A stretch of DNA of 41,485 nt from Burkholderiaceae bacterium (GCA_947448415.1 CANFMT010000022.1:1-41485), one strand, 5' to 3'. Positions 21,109 through 31,303 are shown, counted from the stretch's first letter. Notes: generated by a model not told the origin, from the letters alone. Program-made: numbers and translations.

Positions 21109-21111
21109 AAT

Positions 21112-21963
21112 ATGAACAGTGACCAGTCAAACTCTTTGGATGTAGTCAAGCAAGCAGCGGGTGAAGTTGTCGTCTCCATAAAAGACGTCAACTTTTCCTA
21201 TGCTCCAGGTGAGCGACAAATCCTATCTGGTTTAAATATGGAGTTCCGTCGCGGGCAAGTGGTTGCTGTGATGGGTGGCTCTGGTTGTGGCAAGACCACA
21301 ATTTTGCGTTTGATTGGCGGTCAATTTTCAGCCCAATCTGGACAAGTGTTATTTGAAGGCCAAGATATTGGCAAGATGAATAGCACTCAACTGATGGCTG
21401 CCCGCCGTCGTATGGGAATGCTTTTTCAGTTCGGTGCTTTGTTTACAGACTTAAGTGTTTTTGAAAATGTCGCATTTCCTTTGCGTGAACACACCGATTT
21501 AAGTGAAGAGTTATTGCGCTCTTTAGTGTTGATGAAACTGAATGCAGTAGGTTTGCGAGGTGCTCGTGATTTAATGCCTTCGCAAATTTCTGGGGGAATG
21601 GCAAGACGCGTTGCACTTGCTAGGGCCATTGCATTAGACCCACCTCTCATTATGTATGACGAGCCTTTTGCAGGCCTAGATCCAATCTCGCTTGGAATTA
21701 CTGCGCGCTTGATTCGTGATCTCAATAATGCCCTGGGAGCTACAAGTTTATTGGTTACGCACGATGTTGAAGAGACGTTTGAAATTGCTGACTATGTCTA
21801 TTTCATAGCCAATGGACATATTGGTGCTCAAGGCACACCTGAAGAGCTGAGTCGCTCTACCGATCCTTTTGTCAGACAGTTTTTAGATGCAGCGCCCGAT
21901 GGTCCCGTACCTTTCCATTACCCTGGCCAAAGCTTAGAAGAAGATTTTGGAGTGAGGGCCTGA
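21112..21963 (+). CDS. mlaF: Mla phospholipid transport ATP-binding protein
   Basis: ATPase of the MlaFEDB inner-membrane complex that moves phospholipids between inner and outer membranes to keep outer-leaflet lipid asymmetry. Walker A is GGSGCGKTT, the signature ISGGMARRVALARA, Walker B LIMYDEPFAGLDP and the H-loop VTHDVEET. Length 283 aa, with a C-terminal tail typical of MlaF. It overlaps mlaE by one base (TGATG). It lies 10 bases after gltD, so read-through from gltBD is plausible. Confidence 0.97.
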   Translation: MNSDQSNSLDVVKQAAGEVVVSIKDVNFSYAPGERQILSGLNMEFRRGQVVAVMGGSGCGKTTILRLIGGQFSAQSGQVLFEGQDIGKMNSTQLMAARRRMGMLFQFGALFTDLSVFENVAFPLREHTDLSEELLRSLVLMKLNAVGLRGARDLMPSQISGGMARRVALARAIALDPPLIMYDEPFAGLDPISLGITARLIRDLNNALGATSLLVTHDVEETFEIADYVYFIANGHIGAQGTPEELSRSTDPFVRQFLDAAPDGPVPFHYPGQSLEEDFGVRA

Positions 21964-22760
21964 TGAGCGCACTCCATAAATTATTAAATCTATTTGGCGA
22001 TCTTGGGTTTTTTGTACGTCGAAATTTAAGTAGTCTTGGCCTTGCTGCCAGAATGTTCGCAGCAGTAATTGTGCGCTCAGGATTTTTATTGAAAAGACCG
22101 CGACTGGTGATCGACCAAATTTTATTTGTTGGCAATCACTCGTTTGTGATCATTGCTGTCTCTGGTTTATTTGTTGGTTTTGTTCTAGGTCTCCAGGGTT
22201 ACTACACCTTAAATCGTTATGGTTCCGAACAGGCTCTCGGTTTATTGGTTGCCTTGTCGCTGACTCGCGAACTGGGGCCGGTCATCACGGCTCTGTTATT
22301 CGCTGGTAGAGCTGGCACTTCATTGACTGCGGAAATTGGTCTGATGAAAGCTGGCGAGCAGTTAAGTGCCATGGAAATGATGGCGGTAGATCCCTTAGGT
22401 AGAGTAATAGCTCCACGTTTATGGGCCGGCATTATCTCCATGCCAATTTTGGCCACAATATTTACAGCGGTTGGTGTAATGGGTGGATATTTTGTGGGCG
22501 TTCCTTTAATCGGGGTCGACTCAGGCGCTTTTTGGTCCCAAATGCAGGGTGGCGTTGACCTTTTTTCCGATATTGGTAACGGCCTAATTAAAAGCATGGT
22601 CTTTGGCGTTGCCGTGACTTTTATTGCGCTGTATCAGGGTTATGAAGCAAAGCCAACGCCTGAGGGTGTTTCACAAGCCACCACTCGTACCGTGGTGATT
22701 TCTTCCTTATCGGTTTTAGCGCTAGATTTCTTGCTAACCGCAATGATGTTCTCAAATTAG
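21963..22760 (+). CDS. mlaE: Mla phospholipid transport permease
   Basis: Integral membrane subunit of MlaFEDB (MlaE permease fold). The family signature is clear: LSLTRELGPVITALLFAGRAG, TAEIGLMKAGEQLSAMEMMAVDP. An N-terminal interfacial helix and about five membrane segments are visible. Length 265 aa. It starts on the last base of the mlaF stop and is followed after 21 bases by mlaD. Confidence 0.97.
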   Translation: MSALHKLLNLFGDLGFFVRRNLSSLGLAARMFAAVIVRSGFLLKRPRLVIDQILFVGNHSFVIIAVSGLFVGFVLGLQGYYTLNRYGSEQALGLLVALSLTRELGPVITALLFAGRAGTSLTAEIGLMKAGEQLSAMEMMAVDPLGRVIAPRLWAGIISMPILATIFTAVGVMGGYFVGVPLIGVDSGAFWSQMQGGVDLFSDIGNGLIKSMVFGVAVTFIALYQGYEAKPTPEGVSQATTRTVVISSLSVLALDFLLTAMMFSN

Positions 22761-22781
22761 AAAGAATAAACTGAGGCTCTT

Positions 22782-23264
22782 ATGAGAAAAAGTGCAATTG
22801 ATATTTGGGTTGGAATTTTTGTTGCCATAGGTTTATTGGCGGCACTCTTTTTGGCTCTCAAGGTAGGCAATATGAATGCGGTATCTTTTGCTCCCACTTA
22901 CAAAATCTCTGCAAGATTTGACAACATCGGCGGATTGAAGCCGCGCGCTCCCGTTAAGAGTGCCGGCGTTGTTGTAGGACGCATTGCCAATATTTCATTC
23001 GATGACAAAACCTATCAAGCTACTGTGGTGATGACTATCGAAAACGCTTATAAATTTCCAACAGATTCTGCCGCCAAAATTTTGACTTCAGGCTTGTTAG
23101 GTGAGCAATATATTGGTCTAGAGGCCGGCGGCTCTGATGATATGTTGGCTGAGAATGGAAAAATCACACAGACTCAATCAGCAGTTGTTTTGGAGAATTT
23201 GATTAGTCAATTTTTATACAACAAAGCAGCGGATAGTGGCCAAGATAAGGGCGCAGCAAAATGA
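22782..23264 (+). CDS. mlaD: Mla outer-membrane lipid asymmetry protein MlaD (MCE domain)
   Basis: Periplasmic substrate-binding subunit anchored by one N-terminal helix (about residues 7-28, WVGIFVAIGLLAALFLALKV). A single MCE domain follows (ARFDNIGGLKPRAPVKSAGV ... LTSGLLGEQYIGLEAGG). It forms the hexameric ring that passes lipids to MlaE. At 160 aa it is of usual length. Its stop overlaps the mlaA start (ATGA at 23261-23264). Confidence 0.96.
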   Translation: MRKSAIDIWVGIFVAIGLLAALFLALKVGNMNAVSFAPTYKISARFDNIGGLKPRAPVKSAGVVVGRIANISFDDKTYQATVVMTIENAYKFPTDSAAKILTSGLLGEQYIGLEAGGSDDMLAENGKITQTQSAVVLENLISQFLYNKAADSGQDKGAAK

Positions 23265-24022
23265 TTTCATGTATGAGCCATCTAGGGCGCAAGCTTAGTC
23301 GAATGATCACGCTTGGACTTGCTGTTTTGATGGTGGGGTGCGCCTCTATTCCGGCTGGAGTAGAACCATCCCCGCATGATCCATGGGAGCCATTCAACCG
23401 CTCCGTTTTTGAATTTAATGAAGGCCTTGATGCTTACTTGCTAAAGCCTGTCGTTGCTGGCTATCGCTTCGTGCTACCAGAATTTATTCGCGATGGAATA
23501 TATAACTTCTTTAGTAATTACAGCGATTTATATACAGCATTGTTTAATTTGTTACAAGGCAAGCCTGCGGAGGCATTTAACGATTTAATGCGGGTTGCTG
23601 TCAATACGACCATGGGCTTAGGCGGCCTTTTGGATTTAGCAACACCTGGCGGGCTTGAGAAACATAAAGAGGACTGGGGTCAAACATTGGGTGTTTGGGG
23701 TGTTCCCTCGGGACCTTACGTTGTTTTGCCATTTTTTGGGCCAAGCAATGTACGTGATACCTTCGGAACTGCGGCAGATTTAGAGTCAGATTACCTATTT
23801 AGATTGCTGCCAGATGTTGCCTTGCGTAATAGCTTGACTGGTTTGCGGGTTGTGAATGCACGTAATACCTATTACGAAGCCGGTGATTTATTAGATGGCG
23901 CTGCAATCGATAAGTACAGTTTTGTGCGGGATGCTTATATTCAGAGACGTGAATATCAAATTAAAGAGGGGCGTGATGATGAAGAGTCTCCAATACCCGT
24001 TTACGAGAATCCCTATCAATAA
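23261..24022 (+). CDS. mlaA: Mla outer-membrane lipoprotein MlaA (VacJ)
   Basis: Outer-membrane lipoprotein that, in E. coli with OmpC/F, removes misplaced phospholipids from the outer leaflet and hands them to MlaC. Signal peptide with lipobox LMVGC near residue 27; family motif DPWEPFNRSVFEFNEGLDAY, then PSGPYVVLPFFGPSNVRDTFG. Length 253 aa; an ATG at 23273 is an alternative start. In E. coli mlaA is elsewhere, while here it sits between mlaD and mlaC, as I recall for Burkholderiales. Confidence 0.96.
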   Translation: MISCMSHLGRKLSRMITLGLAVLMVGCASIPAGVEPSPHDPWEPFNRSVFEFNEGLDAYLLKPVVAGYRFVLPEFIRDGIYNFFSNYSDLYTALFNLLQGKPAEAFNDLMRVAVNTTMGLGGLLDLATPGGLEKHKEDWGQTLGVWGVPSGPYVVLPFFGPSNVRDTFGTAADLESDYLFRLLPDVALRNSLTGLRVVNARNTYYEAGDLLDGAAIDKYSFVRDAYIQRREYQIKEGRDDEESPIPVYENPYQ

Positions 24023-24092
24023 GCGCCATAACGTGAAGGGGCTTAAAATTAACTTTGAGCCAGTTTCGATAAAGATAGCCACCAAAGAGAAT

Positions 24093-24734
24093 ATGAAAAA
24101 CTACAAAAGAATTTTTCAGTATTTAGTAGCAAGTCTATTTTTGATCTCCAGCGCTATTTTTGCGCAAACACCCGATCAATCAACCCCTCCAGACGTGCTC
24201 ATTAAGATGGTGGTGACCGAGGTCATGGCTACCGTGAAGTCTGACCCAGATATACAAAAAGGAAATATTCCGAAGATCGTTGAATTGGTCGATAAGAAGA
24301 TTGTTCCTTATACCGATATGCGTCGTACGACTGAAATGGCAATGGGCCCAAATTGGAAAAAAGCATCTCCAGAGCAACAAGCTCAGCTATCCATGGAGTT
24401 TAAGAACTTATTGATTCGCACTTACTCCGGAGCTTTAAGTCAACTGCGCGATCAAACCGTGCAATTTAAGCCTTTGCGCGCGGCTCCTGATGACAAAGAG
24501 GTCATTGTGAAAACGGTGGTGCTTGGTCGTGGCGATCCCGTGCCTTTAGATTACCGCCTAGAAAAAACACCCAACGGGTGGAAGGTCTATGACATGAATA
24601 TCATGGGCGTTTGGTTGGTTGAGGCCTATCGCAATCAGTTTTCCAATCAAATCAGTCAAAATGGCGTTGAAGGTTTAGTGAAGTTTTTACAAGACCGCAA
24701 CAAGCAGCTTGCCGCTGCTAAGCCTGCTAATTAA
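24093..24734 (+). CDS. mlaC: Mla periplasmic phospholipid-binding protein MlaC
   Basis: Periplasmic shuttle carrying phospholipid between MlaA and MlaD (Tol_Tol_Ttg2 family). The signal peptide (MKNYKRIFQYLVASLFLISS..., cleavage after about residue 24, AIFA-QTP) sets the start at 24093. The frame is open upstream into mlaA, but that extension would bury the signal peptide. Typical segments are VEPYTDMRRTTE-like IVPYTDMRRTTEMAMG and GDPVPLDYRLEKTPNGWKVY. Length 213 aa. Confidence 0.95.
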   Translation: MKNYKRIFQYLVASLFLISSAIFAQTPDQSTPPDVLIKMVVTEVMATVKSDPDIQKGNIPKIVELVDKKIVPYTDMRRTTEMAMGPNWKKASPEQQAQLSMEFKNLLIRTYSGALSQLRDQTVQFKPLRAAPDDKEVIVKTVVLGRGDPVPLDYRLEKTPNGWKVYDMNIMGVWLVEAYRNQFSNQISQNGVEGLVKFLQDRNKQLAAAKPAN

Positions 24735-24751
24735 CAAAAAACGATCTGATA

Positions 24752-25009
24752 ATGCCCTTTCTTTTGCCAAAAATTGTTACGCAAGAAAATGCTATGCAAT
24801 TGCAAAAAGAGGGCTTGCTCAATTTGGCTGCTTTACGATTAGTCGATTGTTCATCACTAAAAGATTTTGATTCCACAGTATTGACGGTTTTGTTAGCGTG
24901 GAAAAATTGCCTACAAGAAGATGGGCAGTCAATATCGGTGGAACATGCTCCTGAAAAATTGAAAGTCTTAGCTAGTGTTTACGGCGTTTCTGCATTGCTA
25001 GGTTTGTAA
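24752..25009 (+). CDS. mlaB: STAS-domain protein MlaB
   Basis: Small cytoplasmic STAS-domain subunit that binds MlaF and stabilises or activates MlaFEDB. The 85 aa sequence has low conservation, but the STAS core DCSSLKDFDSTVLTVLLAW matches the D-S/T-hydrophobic loop-helix of the family, and the position after mlaC is right. The domain is short and the ATG at 24752 has little Shine-Dalgarno. Confidence 0.85.
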   Translation: MPFLLPKIVTQENAMQLQKEGLLNLAALRLVDCSSLKDFDSTVLTVLLAWKNCLQEDGQSISVEHAPEKLKVLASVYGVSALLGL

Positions 25010-25013
25010 TAGC

Positions 25014-25766
25014 ATGCACCCAGCAATTTCCATTAAAAATATATCTAAGCATTACGGAGCGCTCCAAGCTTTAGACAATGTTTCTCTAGCAATTGAACAG
25101 GGTGAGTTCTTTGGTTTGCTTGGGCCAAATGGCGCTGGAAAGACTACGCTGATCTCTATTTTGGCTGGTCTGGTAACGCCGACTAGCGGACATGCCGCCA
25201 TTTTGGACGCAGATGTTCAAAAATCTTTTCGGGAAGCACGACGCATGTTGGGCGTGGTACCTCAAGAATTAGTTTTTGATCCTTTTTTTACCGTTCGTGA
25301 AACGCTCCGCTTTCAGTCGGGGTACTTTGGTATTCGGAATAATGATGCGTGGATTGACGAGATTCTTGCTAACTTAGATCTCACTGCAAAAGCGGAAAGC
25401 AATATGCGTTCCCTATCAGGCGGAATGAAGCGACGTGTATTGGTTGCTCAGGCCCTTGTGCACAGACCGCCTGTCATTATTTTGGATGAACCAACTGCTG
25501 GTGTAGACGTTGAGCTACGTCAATCGCTCTGGCAATTTATCAGCAGACTCAATCAAGATGGGCATACGATTGTCTTGACCACTCATTACTTAGAAGAAGC
25601 AGAAGCTTTGTGCCAGCGTATTGCCATGCTCAAGCAGGGCAAGATTGTGGCGCTCGATACCACGGCAAATTTATTGACGCGCTATGGCTCTGTGAAAAAA
25701 GATGGTGAAGGTAAAACAGACTTAGAAGATGTCTTTGTAAACATCATGTCGGGGGGTACAGTGTGA
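25014..25766 (+). CDS. ABC transporter ATP-binding protein, YadG type
   Basis: ATPase of an ABC-2 exporter of unknown substrate. Walker A is GPNGAGKTTLIS, the signature LSGGMKRRVLVAQAL, Walker B VIILDEPTAGVD and the H-loop LTTHYLEEAEALC. Length 250 aa. It lies four bases after mlaB and overlaps the permease gene start (GTGA at 25763-25766). Closest in design to E. coli YadG. The link to Mla is only by operon, and the substrate cannot be told from sequence. Confidence 0.93.
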   Translation: MHPAISIKNISKHYGALQALDNVSLAIEQGEFFGLLGPNGAGKTTLISILAGLVTPTSGHAAILDADVQKSFREARRMLGVVPQELVFDPFFTVRETLRFQSGYFGIRNNDAWIDEILANLDLTAKAESNMRSLSGGMKRRVLVAQALVHRPPVIILDEPTAGVDVELRQSLWQFISRLNQDGHTIVLTTHYLEEAEALCQRIAMLKQGKIVALDTTANLLTRYGSVKKDGEGKTDLEDVFVNIMSGGTV

Positions 25767-26551
25767 AGCACGGGCTTAACAGACCTCCATTGGAGTATGG
25801 CAGTGGTTTTCCGACACTCTTATATAAAGAGGTTAAGCGTTTTTATAAAGTCGCCTTTCAAACAGTTGCTGCACCAGTTTTAACGGCTGTTTTGTATCTC
25901 ATGATCTTCGGGCATGTACTAGAAGGCAGGGAAGTCTATGGTCGTCTCAGCTATACGGCTTTCTTGATTCCAGGCTTGGTCATGATGAGTGTTTTGCAAA
26001 ATGCCTTTGCAAATACTTCCTCATCGCTGATTCAATCGAAGGTTACTGGCAACCTCGTATTTGTCTTACTTTCCCCATTAAGTCATTTTGAGTTTTATGC
26101 AGCCTATATTTTGGCAGCAGTGTTTAGGGGTGTGGTTGTGGGATTGGGAGTTTTCTTAATTACTGCGTGGTACGGCCTACCCTCCCTGGAGTACCCTCTG
26201 TGGATTTTGGTATTCGCCTTTTTGGGCGCTGCCATATTGGGAAGCTTGGGTTTGATCGCAGGTATTTGGGCGGATAAATATGATCAGCTTGCCGCCTTCC
26301 AGAACTTCATCATCATGCCTGCCACGATGTTGTCGGGTGTGTTCTATTCAATTCATTCATTGCCGCCAGCATGGCAGACAGTTTCACATTTGAATCCATT
26401 TTTCTACATGATTGATGGATTTCGCTACGGCTTTTTTGGAGTTTCAGATATCTCCCCATGGAATAGCTTGGCAATCGTTGCTTGTTTCTTTGTGGTGGTT
26501 TCTGCAATAGCTTTAAGACTGCTACAAAAAGGCTATAAGCTCAGACATTAA
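25763..26551 (+). CDS. ABC-2 type permease, YadH type
   Basis: Membrane partner of the preceding ATPase. It starts with GTG overlapping that gene's stop. About six hydrophobic helices are visible, with the ABC-2 family segment LIPGLVMMSVLQNAFANTSS and the C-terminal LPPAWQTVSHLNPFFYMIDG. Length 262 aa. The pair probably exports a lipid or other envelope compound, but the substrate is unknown. Confidence 0.93.
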   Translation: MKHGLNRPPLEYGSGFPTLLYKEVKRFYKVAFQTVAAPVLTAVLYLMIFGHVLEGREVYGRLSYTAFLIPGLVMMSVLQNAFANTSSSLIQSKVTGNLVFVLLSPLSHFEFYAAYILAAVFRGVVVGLGVFLITAWYGLPSLEYPLWILVFAFLGAAILGSLGLIAGIWADKYDQLAAFQNFIIMPATMLSGVFYSIHSLPPAWQTVSHLNPFFYMIDGFRYGFFGVSDISPWNSLAIVACFFVVVSAIALRLLQKGYKLRH

Positions 26552-26572
26552 GCAGTATTTAGGAGAAAAAAC

Positions 26573-26821
26573 ATGTTGCCGACCCCAGAACAAATTGAAG
26601 GCTATATCAAGCAAGGTATTGAGTGTGCTCACATTCAGGTTGAAGGTGACGGTCAGCATTTTTTTGCAACTATTGTGAGTCCTGAGTTTGAAGGGAAACG
26701 TTTAGTGCAACGCCATCAATTGGTATATAGCGCAATGGGCGATCGCATGAAGGCCGAGGTACATGCTTTATCAATTAAGGCATTCACACCAGAAGAGTTT
26801 GCAAAAAATTCTGCCGCATAA
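26573..26821 (+). CDS. BolA family protein (IbaG/YrbA-like)
   Basis: Small protein of the BolA family, which works with monothiol glutaredoxins in Fe-S cluster handling. 82 aa with the conserved C-terminal stretch VQRHQLVYSAMGDRM and the helix-turn FVxxRH-like FEGKRLVQRHQLVY. GGAGAAAA precedes the ATG. Position between the Mla/ABC block and murA matches E. coli ibaG-murA, supporting the IbaG subgroup. Confidence 0.93.
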   Translation: MLPTPEQIEGYIKQGIECAHIQVEGDGQHFFATIVSPEFEGKRLVQRHQLVYSAMGDRMKAEVHALSIKAFTPEEFAKNSAA

Positions 26822-26863
26822 AAGTACTAGTTATTAATTACCTGTTTCTACTGGAAGTGTTTC

Positions 26864-28138
26864 ATGGATAAATTACGAATGGTTGGCGGTACACCCCTTA
26901 ATGGGGAGGTGCTGATTGCCGGAGCAAAAAATGCTGCATTACCGATTCTGTGCGCATGCCTTTTGACCGAACAGCCTGTCGTACTGCGCAATGTTCCTGA
27001 TTTGCAGGACGTTCGCACCATGCTGAAGATTCTGCAAGAAATCGGCGTATCCGTTAGTTTTCCAGATGCTGGTGATCGTAGTCATGTCATTTTAAATGCA
27101 GCCGTTATTAAGAGTGCAGAAGCCACGTATGAGATGGTGAAGACTATGCGGGCCTCCATTCTGGTCCTCGGTCCCTTATTGGCCAGAATGCATGCCGCTA
27201 AGGTTTCTTTGCCAGGTGGCTGCGCTATTGGCGCTCGTCCTGTTGATCAGCACATCAAGGGTCTTAAGGCTATGGGCGCTGTAATCAAAATTAAGAGTGG
27301 TTATATCCAAGCAGAAACAAAGCCACAAACTGATCGCCTTAAGGGCGCATCTATTTTGACTGACATGATTACTGTCACCGGTACAGAAAATTTATTGATG
27401 GCGGCTACCTTAGCCTCAGGAACAACCATTTTAGAAAACGCTGCTCGTGAACCAGAGGTTGGTGACTTGGCAGAATTATTAGTAAAGATGGGCGCTAAGA
27501 TTTCTGGTATTGGAAGTGATCGCTTAGTAATTGAAGGCGTTGAAAAACTTCATGGCGCAGAACATTCAGTGATACCTGATCGTATTGAGGCTGGCACTTT
27601 TTTATGTGCGGTTGCTGCTACTGGCGGTGAGGTGCTCGTTAAGCGCTGTCGCCCAGATACCTTGGATGCGGTGATAGTTAAGCTCAAAGAAGCAGGCTTG
27701 AAGATGGAAGTGGGTCCAGACTGGATTAAAGCCTCTATGCAAGGGCGCCCTAAGGCGGTGAGTTTCCGCACTTCAGAATATCCAGCATTCCCAACGGATA
27801 TGCAGGCTCAATTGATGGCTGTAAATGCGGTGGCTAGTGGTAACTCAATGATTACTGAGACGATCTTTGAAAACCGCTTTATGCATGTTCAAGAGTTAAA
27901 TCGCTTAGGCGCAGATATTGCGATTGAGGGAAATACTGCCATTGCCCAGGGGGTTGAAAAGCTTTCTGGGGCAATAGTGATGGCTACCGATCTTCGTGCT
28001 TCTGCAAGCTTAGTGATTGCTGGCCTTGCCGCTCAAGGTGAAACACAAGTAGATCGGATTTACCACTTAGATCGTGGATATGACCGTATGGAGCAGAAAT
28101 TAACGCTCTTGGGCGCCAACATTGAGCGCGTGAAGTAA
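26864..28138 (+). CDS. murA: UDP-N-acetylglucosamine 1-carboxyvinyltransferase
   Basis: First committed step of peptidoglycan synthesis: enolpyruvyl transfer from PEP to UDP-GlcNAc; the target of fosfomycin. The catalytic cysteine is C120 in [15 protein letters not shown], so the enzyme should be of the fosfomycin-sensitive Cys type. UDP-sugar contacts lie in [11 protein letters not shown] and [10 protein letters not shown]. Length 424 aa. It is followed after 20 bases by hisG, a frequent proteobacterial neighbour. Confidence 0.98.
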   Translation: MDKLRMVGGTPLNGEVLIAGAKNAALPILCACLLTEQPVVLRNVPDLQDVRTMLKILQEIGVSVSFPDAGDRSHVILNAAVIKSAEATYEMVKTMRASILVLGPLLARMHAAKVSLPGGCAIGARPVDQHIKGLKAMGAVIKIKSGYIQAETKPQTDRLKGASILTDMITVTGTENLLMAATLASGTTILENAAREPEVGDLAELLVKMGAKISGIGSDRLVIEGVEKLHGAEHSVIPDRIEAGTFLCAVAATGGEVLVKRCRPDTLDAVIVKLKEAGLKMEVGPDWIKASMQGRPKAVSFRTSEYPAFPTDMQAQLMAVNAVASGNSMITETIFENRFMHVQELNRLGADIAIEGNTAIAQGVEKLSGAIVMATDLRASASLVIAGLAAQGETQVDRIYHLDRGYDRMEQKLTLLGANIERVK

Positions 28139-28158
28139 GCCTGAGAGATAATTAGGTC

Positions 28159-28785
28159 ATGAAATTGACTTTAGCCCTCTCTAAAGGGCGCATCTTCGAA
28201 GAGACTGCAGACATCCTTTCCAAGGTTGGCATTGTGCCGCTGGAGGATCCTGAAAAGTCTCGTAAGCTCATTATTGAGACTACTAATCCTGATGTTCGTT
28301 TGATTATTGTTCGCGCTTCTGATGTCCCTACTTATGTTCAATTTGGTGGCGCTGATTTTGGAGTGGCCGGGCTAGATGTATTGATGGAAAAAGGTACCGA
28401 TGGGTTATATGTGCCGTATGACTTAAATATTGCGAAGTGCCGTATGTCGGTTGCTGTACGTGAAGGATTTGATTACGCTGCAGCGGTCAAGCAGGGCTCT
28501 CGTCTTAAGGTTGCTACCAAGTATGTCAATTGCGCACGTGAGCACTTTGCTAATAAAGGAGTGCACATCGATACGATTCAACTCTATGGATCTATGGAAC
28601 TAGCGCCTTTAGTTGGCCTAGCTGATGCAATTGTCGATTTAGTTTCTACAGGCAATACATTAAAAGCAAACGGTTTAATTGAGGTTGAGCCGATTGCTGA
28701 TATCAGTGCTCGCCTAGTGGTTAATCAAGCTTCATATAAGCGCAAGCGTGCACAACTGCAGCCCATTTTTGAGTTACTGAAGTAA
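28159..28785 (+). CDS. hisG: ATP phosphoribosyltransferase, short form
   Basis: First step of histidine synthesis: ATP + PRPP to phosphoribosyl-ATP. At 208 aa it is the short HisG, lacking the C-terminal regulatory domain. Known short-form enzymes need HisZ as partner, and hisZ is not in this window. Motifs: [11 protein letters not shown] at the N-terminus and the PRPP-binding [14 protein letters not shown]. It leads the his cluster, 20 bases after murA. Confidence 0.97.
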   Translation: MKLTLALSKGRIFEETADILSKVGIVPLEDPEKSRKLIIETTNPDVRLIIVRASDVPTYVQFGGADFGVAGLDVLMEKGTDGLYVPYDLNIAKCRMSVAVREGFDYAAAVKQGSRLKVATKYVNCAREHFANKGVHIDTIQLYGSMELAPLVGLADAIVDLVSTGNTLKANGLIEVEPIADISARLVVNQASYKRKRAQLQPIFELLK

Positions 28786-28812
28786 TCAATCAGATCTTAA
28801 AAGTCCTAATCA

Positions 28813-30135
28813 ATGTCCTCAGAAATCAAAGTCAAGCGCCTTAGCAGCAAGGACCCCGGCTTCAGTGAAATTCTGTTGTCGAGCCTTTCTTTACCAATGG
28901 CTGATGACGAAGCGATTGATGCGGCAGTCGTCAAGATTTTGGCAGCGGTCAAAGAGAAGGGTGATGAAGCGTTATTGGGTTTTTCAAAGCAATTCGATCG
29001 CTTAGGTGTTGCCAGCGTTTCCGAATTAGAAATTCCCCGTAAAGACTTAGAGCAGGCATATAACTCTCTATCTGCTGAACAAAAGAATGCGCTTGATATC
29101 GCAGCGAGAAGGGTGCGCGCTTATCACGAGAAACAAAAAATAGAAGCAGGCTGTCATTCTTGGGAATATGAAGAGGCTGACGGTACACGCTTGGGTCAAA
29201 AAGTAACTCCACTAGATCGTGTTGGTATTTACGTTCCCGGTGGTAAGGCTGCATATCCATCGTCCGTGTTGATGAATGCCATACCTGCAAAGGTTGCGGG
29301 TGTTGCTGAAGTCATTATGGTTGTACCAACTCCAGATGGCGCGCGTAATCCATTAGTTTTGGCAGCAGCTTATCTTGCAGGTGTGGATCGCGTCTTTGCG
29401 ATCGGTGGCGCTCAAGCCGTTGGCGCTTTAGCTTATGGCACTGATACGATTCCATTGGTAGACAAAATTGTTGGCCCGGGCAATGCTTATGTAGCTGCTG
29501 CTAAGCGCAGAGTATTTGGTACTGTCGGTATCGATATGATCGCTGGCCCATCAGAAATCTTGGTGCTGTGTGATGGTTCTAGTGATCCAGACTGGATTGC
29601 AATGGATCTATTTTCTCAGGCTGAGCATGATGAGCAAGCCCAATCTATTTTGCTGTGTCCAGATGTTGGCTTTATTGAGCAAGTGCAGGCCAGCATCAAC
29701 AAACTTCTTCCAGAGATGCCCAGAGCAAAGGTCATTGAAGCCTCATTGGTAAATCGCGCCTTATTGATCCAAGTGCAAGATATGCAGGAAGCTTGTGAAA
29801 TAGCGAATGCTATTGCTGCAGAGCATTTAGAAATTTGCGCACTTGACCCGCGAAAGTGGGCCGAGAAGATTCGTCATGCTGGCGCTATCTTCATGGGCAA
29901 CTACACCAGTGAATCGCTGGGTGACTACTGTGCTGGACCAAATCACGTATTACCTACAGCGCGAACTGCGCGTTTCTCATCACCATTAGGTGTTTATGAC
30001 TTCATTAAGCGCTCAAGCATGATTGAAGTGAGCGAGGCAGGAGCGCAAACCTTGGGTGCGGTGGCGAGCACGCTAGCCCGCGGTGAAGGTTTGCAAGCAC
30101 ATGCGCGCGCAGCCGAAATGCGCCTTAAAAAATAA
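28813..30135 (+). CDS. hisD: Histidinol dehydrogenase
   Basis: Zinc- and NAD-dependent two-step oxidation of L-histidinol to L-histidine, the last step of the pathway. Motifs: [44 protein letters not shown], the catalytic/zinc region [12 protein letters not shown] and AAEHLEI, and the [13 protein letters not shown] motif. Length 440 aa. It converges with hisC, 33 bases away, so hisD ends the hisGD transcript here. Confidence 0.98.
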   Translation: MSSEIKVKRLSSKDPGFSEILLSSLSLPMADDEAIDAAVVKILAAVKEKGDEALLGFSKQFDRLGVASVSELEIPRKDLEQAYNSLSAEQKNALDIAARRVRAYHEKQKIEAGCHSWEYEEADGTRLGQKVTPLDRVGIYVPGGKAAYPSSVLMNAIPAKVAGVAEVIMVVPTPDGARNPLVLAAAYLAGVDRVFAIGGAQAVGALAYGTDTIPLVDKIVGPGNAYVAAAKRRVFGTVGIDMIAGPSEILVLCDGSSDPDWIAMDLFSQAEHDEQAQSILLCPDVGFIEQVQASINKLLPEMPRAKVIEASLVNRALLIQVQDMQEACEIANAIAAEHLEICALDPRKWAEKIRHAGAIFMGNYTSESLGDYCAGPNHVLPTARTARFSSPLGVYDFIKRSSMIEVSEAGAQTLGAVASTLARGEGLQAHARAAEMRLKK

Positions 30136-30168
30136 TTCGAAACAAGCCCGCAATTAAGTGCCGCTCTA

Positions 30169-31260
30169 TTAAGCGAGAATTTCTTTTAAAGCGGTGACTA
30201 GTTCGCTCCTTTGTTCATCAGTGCCGATTGTTATGCGTAAGAATTCATCGATGCGAGCAGATTTGAAGTGACGGACAATAATCCCGCGATCACGCAATGC
30301 TTGATATAACTTCACTCCAGCATGCTTTGGGTGAAGAGTAAAAATAAAGTTTGCAGTAGACGGCAAGGTCTCAAACCCTAAAGCATTTAATTCTTTTACT
30401 AGCATTTCGCGGGTTTGGATTACCTTCTTGGAGGTTTCCTCAAGGTGTGCCCGATCCTCGATTGCTGCAATTGCGCCTGCCTGCGCCAGGCGCCCGAGCG
30501 GATAAGAGTTAAAGCTGTTTTTTACTCGCTCCAAACCTTCTATTAAAGTTGAGTGACCAACTGCGAAGCCAACTCTTAGGCCGGCTAATGCTCTTGATTT
30601 AGAGAGGGTGTGAACTACTAAAAGATTTTCTGGACAAGAGTCACCTTGCAATAACGGAATGCAAGATTCGGTTCCGTAGTCAACGTAAGCTTCATCGATT
30701 ACCAATACTGAATCTTTGTTGACTGAAAGGAGCGCTTCAATTTCTGCACGCGAAATAGATCTACCTGTTGGGGCATTGGGATTGGGAAAAATTATTCCTC
30801 CATTAGGCACTTTGTAATCTGACGTATTAATTTCAAAGTGCTCGCCTAGTGGAATTGTTTGGTAGTCAATACCAAACAGTTTGCAGTAAACCGGATAAAA
30901 GCTGTAAGTGATATCCGGAAAATGAACAGGTTTGCTTTGCTTGAGTAGGCCCGCAAAAACATGAGCCAATACCTCGTCTGAGCCATTTCCTAAAAAGACT
31001 TGGGTTGGCTTTAGTCCGTGTAGTTTTGCAATTGCTTGCTTAAGTGCGGCGCCCTCAGGATCTGGATAAAGACGCAAATCGTCACTATTTTGGGCTTCTA
31101 TTGCAGCAAGAGCCTTTGCTGAGGGACCATAAGGACTTTCGTTGGTGTTGAGCTTTACCAGCCGCTGCATTTGCGGCTGCTCCCCTGGAACGTAGGGGGT
31201 TAAAGTTTGAACGACGGGGCTCCAAAAGCGGCTCATGAGGGTACTCGGGTCAAAAATCAA
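30169..31260 (-). CDS. hisC: Histidinol-phosphate aminotransferase
   Basis: PLP aminotransferase (fold type I, subgroup II) converting imidazole-acetol phosphate to histidinol phosphate. N-terminal [11 protein letters not shown], the phosphate site [28 protein letters not shown] and the PLP lysine region [16 protein letters not shown] are visible. Length 363 aa. It is reversed relative to all other his genes around it: it converges with hisD and diverges from hisB. The start at 31260 puts 92 bases between hisC and hisB. Confidence 0.97.
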   Translation of the reverse strand: MIFDPSTLMSRFWSPVVQTLTPYVPGEQPQMQRLVKLNTNESPYGPSAKALAAIEAQNSDDLRLYPDPEGAALKQAIAKLHGLKPTQVFLGNGSDEVLAHVFAGLLKQSKPVHFPDITYSFYPVYCKLFGIDYQTIPLGEHFEINTSDYKVPNGGIIFPNPNAPTGRSISRAEIEALLSVNKDSVLVIDEAYVDYGTESCIPLLQGDSCPENLLVVHTLSKSRALAGLRVGFAVGHSTLIEGLERVKNSFNSYPLGRLAQAGAIAAIEDRAHLEETSKKVIQTREMLVKELNALGFETLPSTANFIFTLHPKHAGVKLYQALRDRGIIVRHFKSARIDEFLRITIGTDEQRSELVTALKEILA

Positions 31261-31303
31261 AGGAAAAGTGCTGCAACATCAACATTTATATTGCTTCTAG
31301 GAA

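Noticed and set aside
23895..24092. 66-residue upstream extension of MlaC overlapping mlaA.
   Set aside because: It would bury a clear signal peptide inside the protein; the start at 24093 is right.
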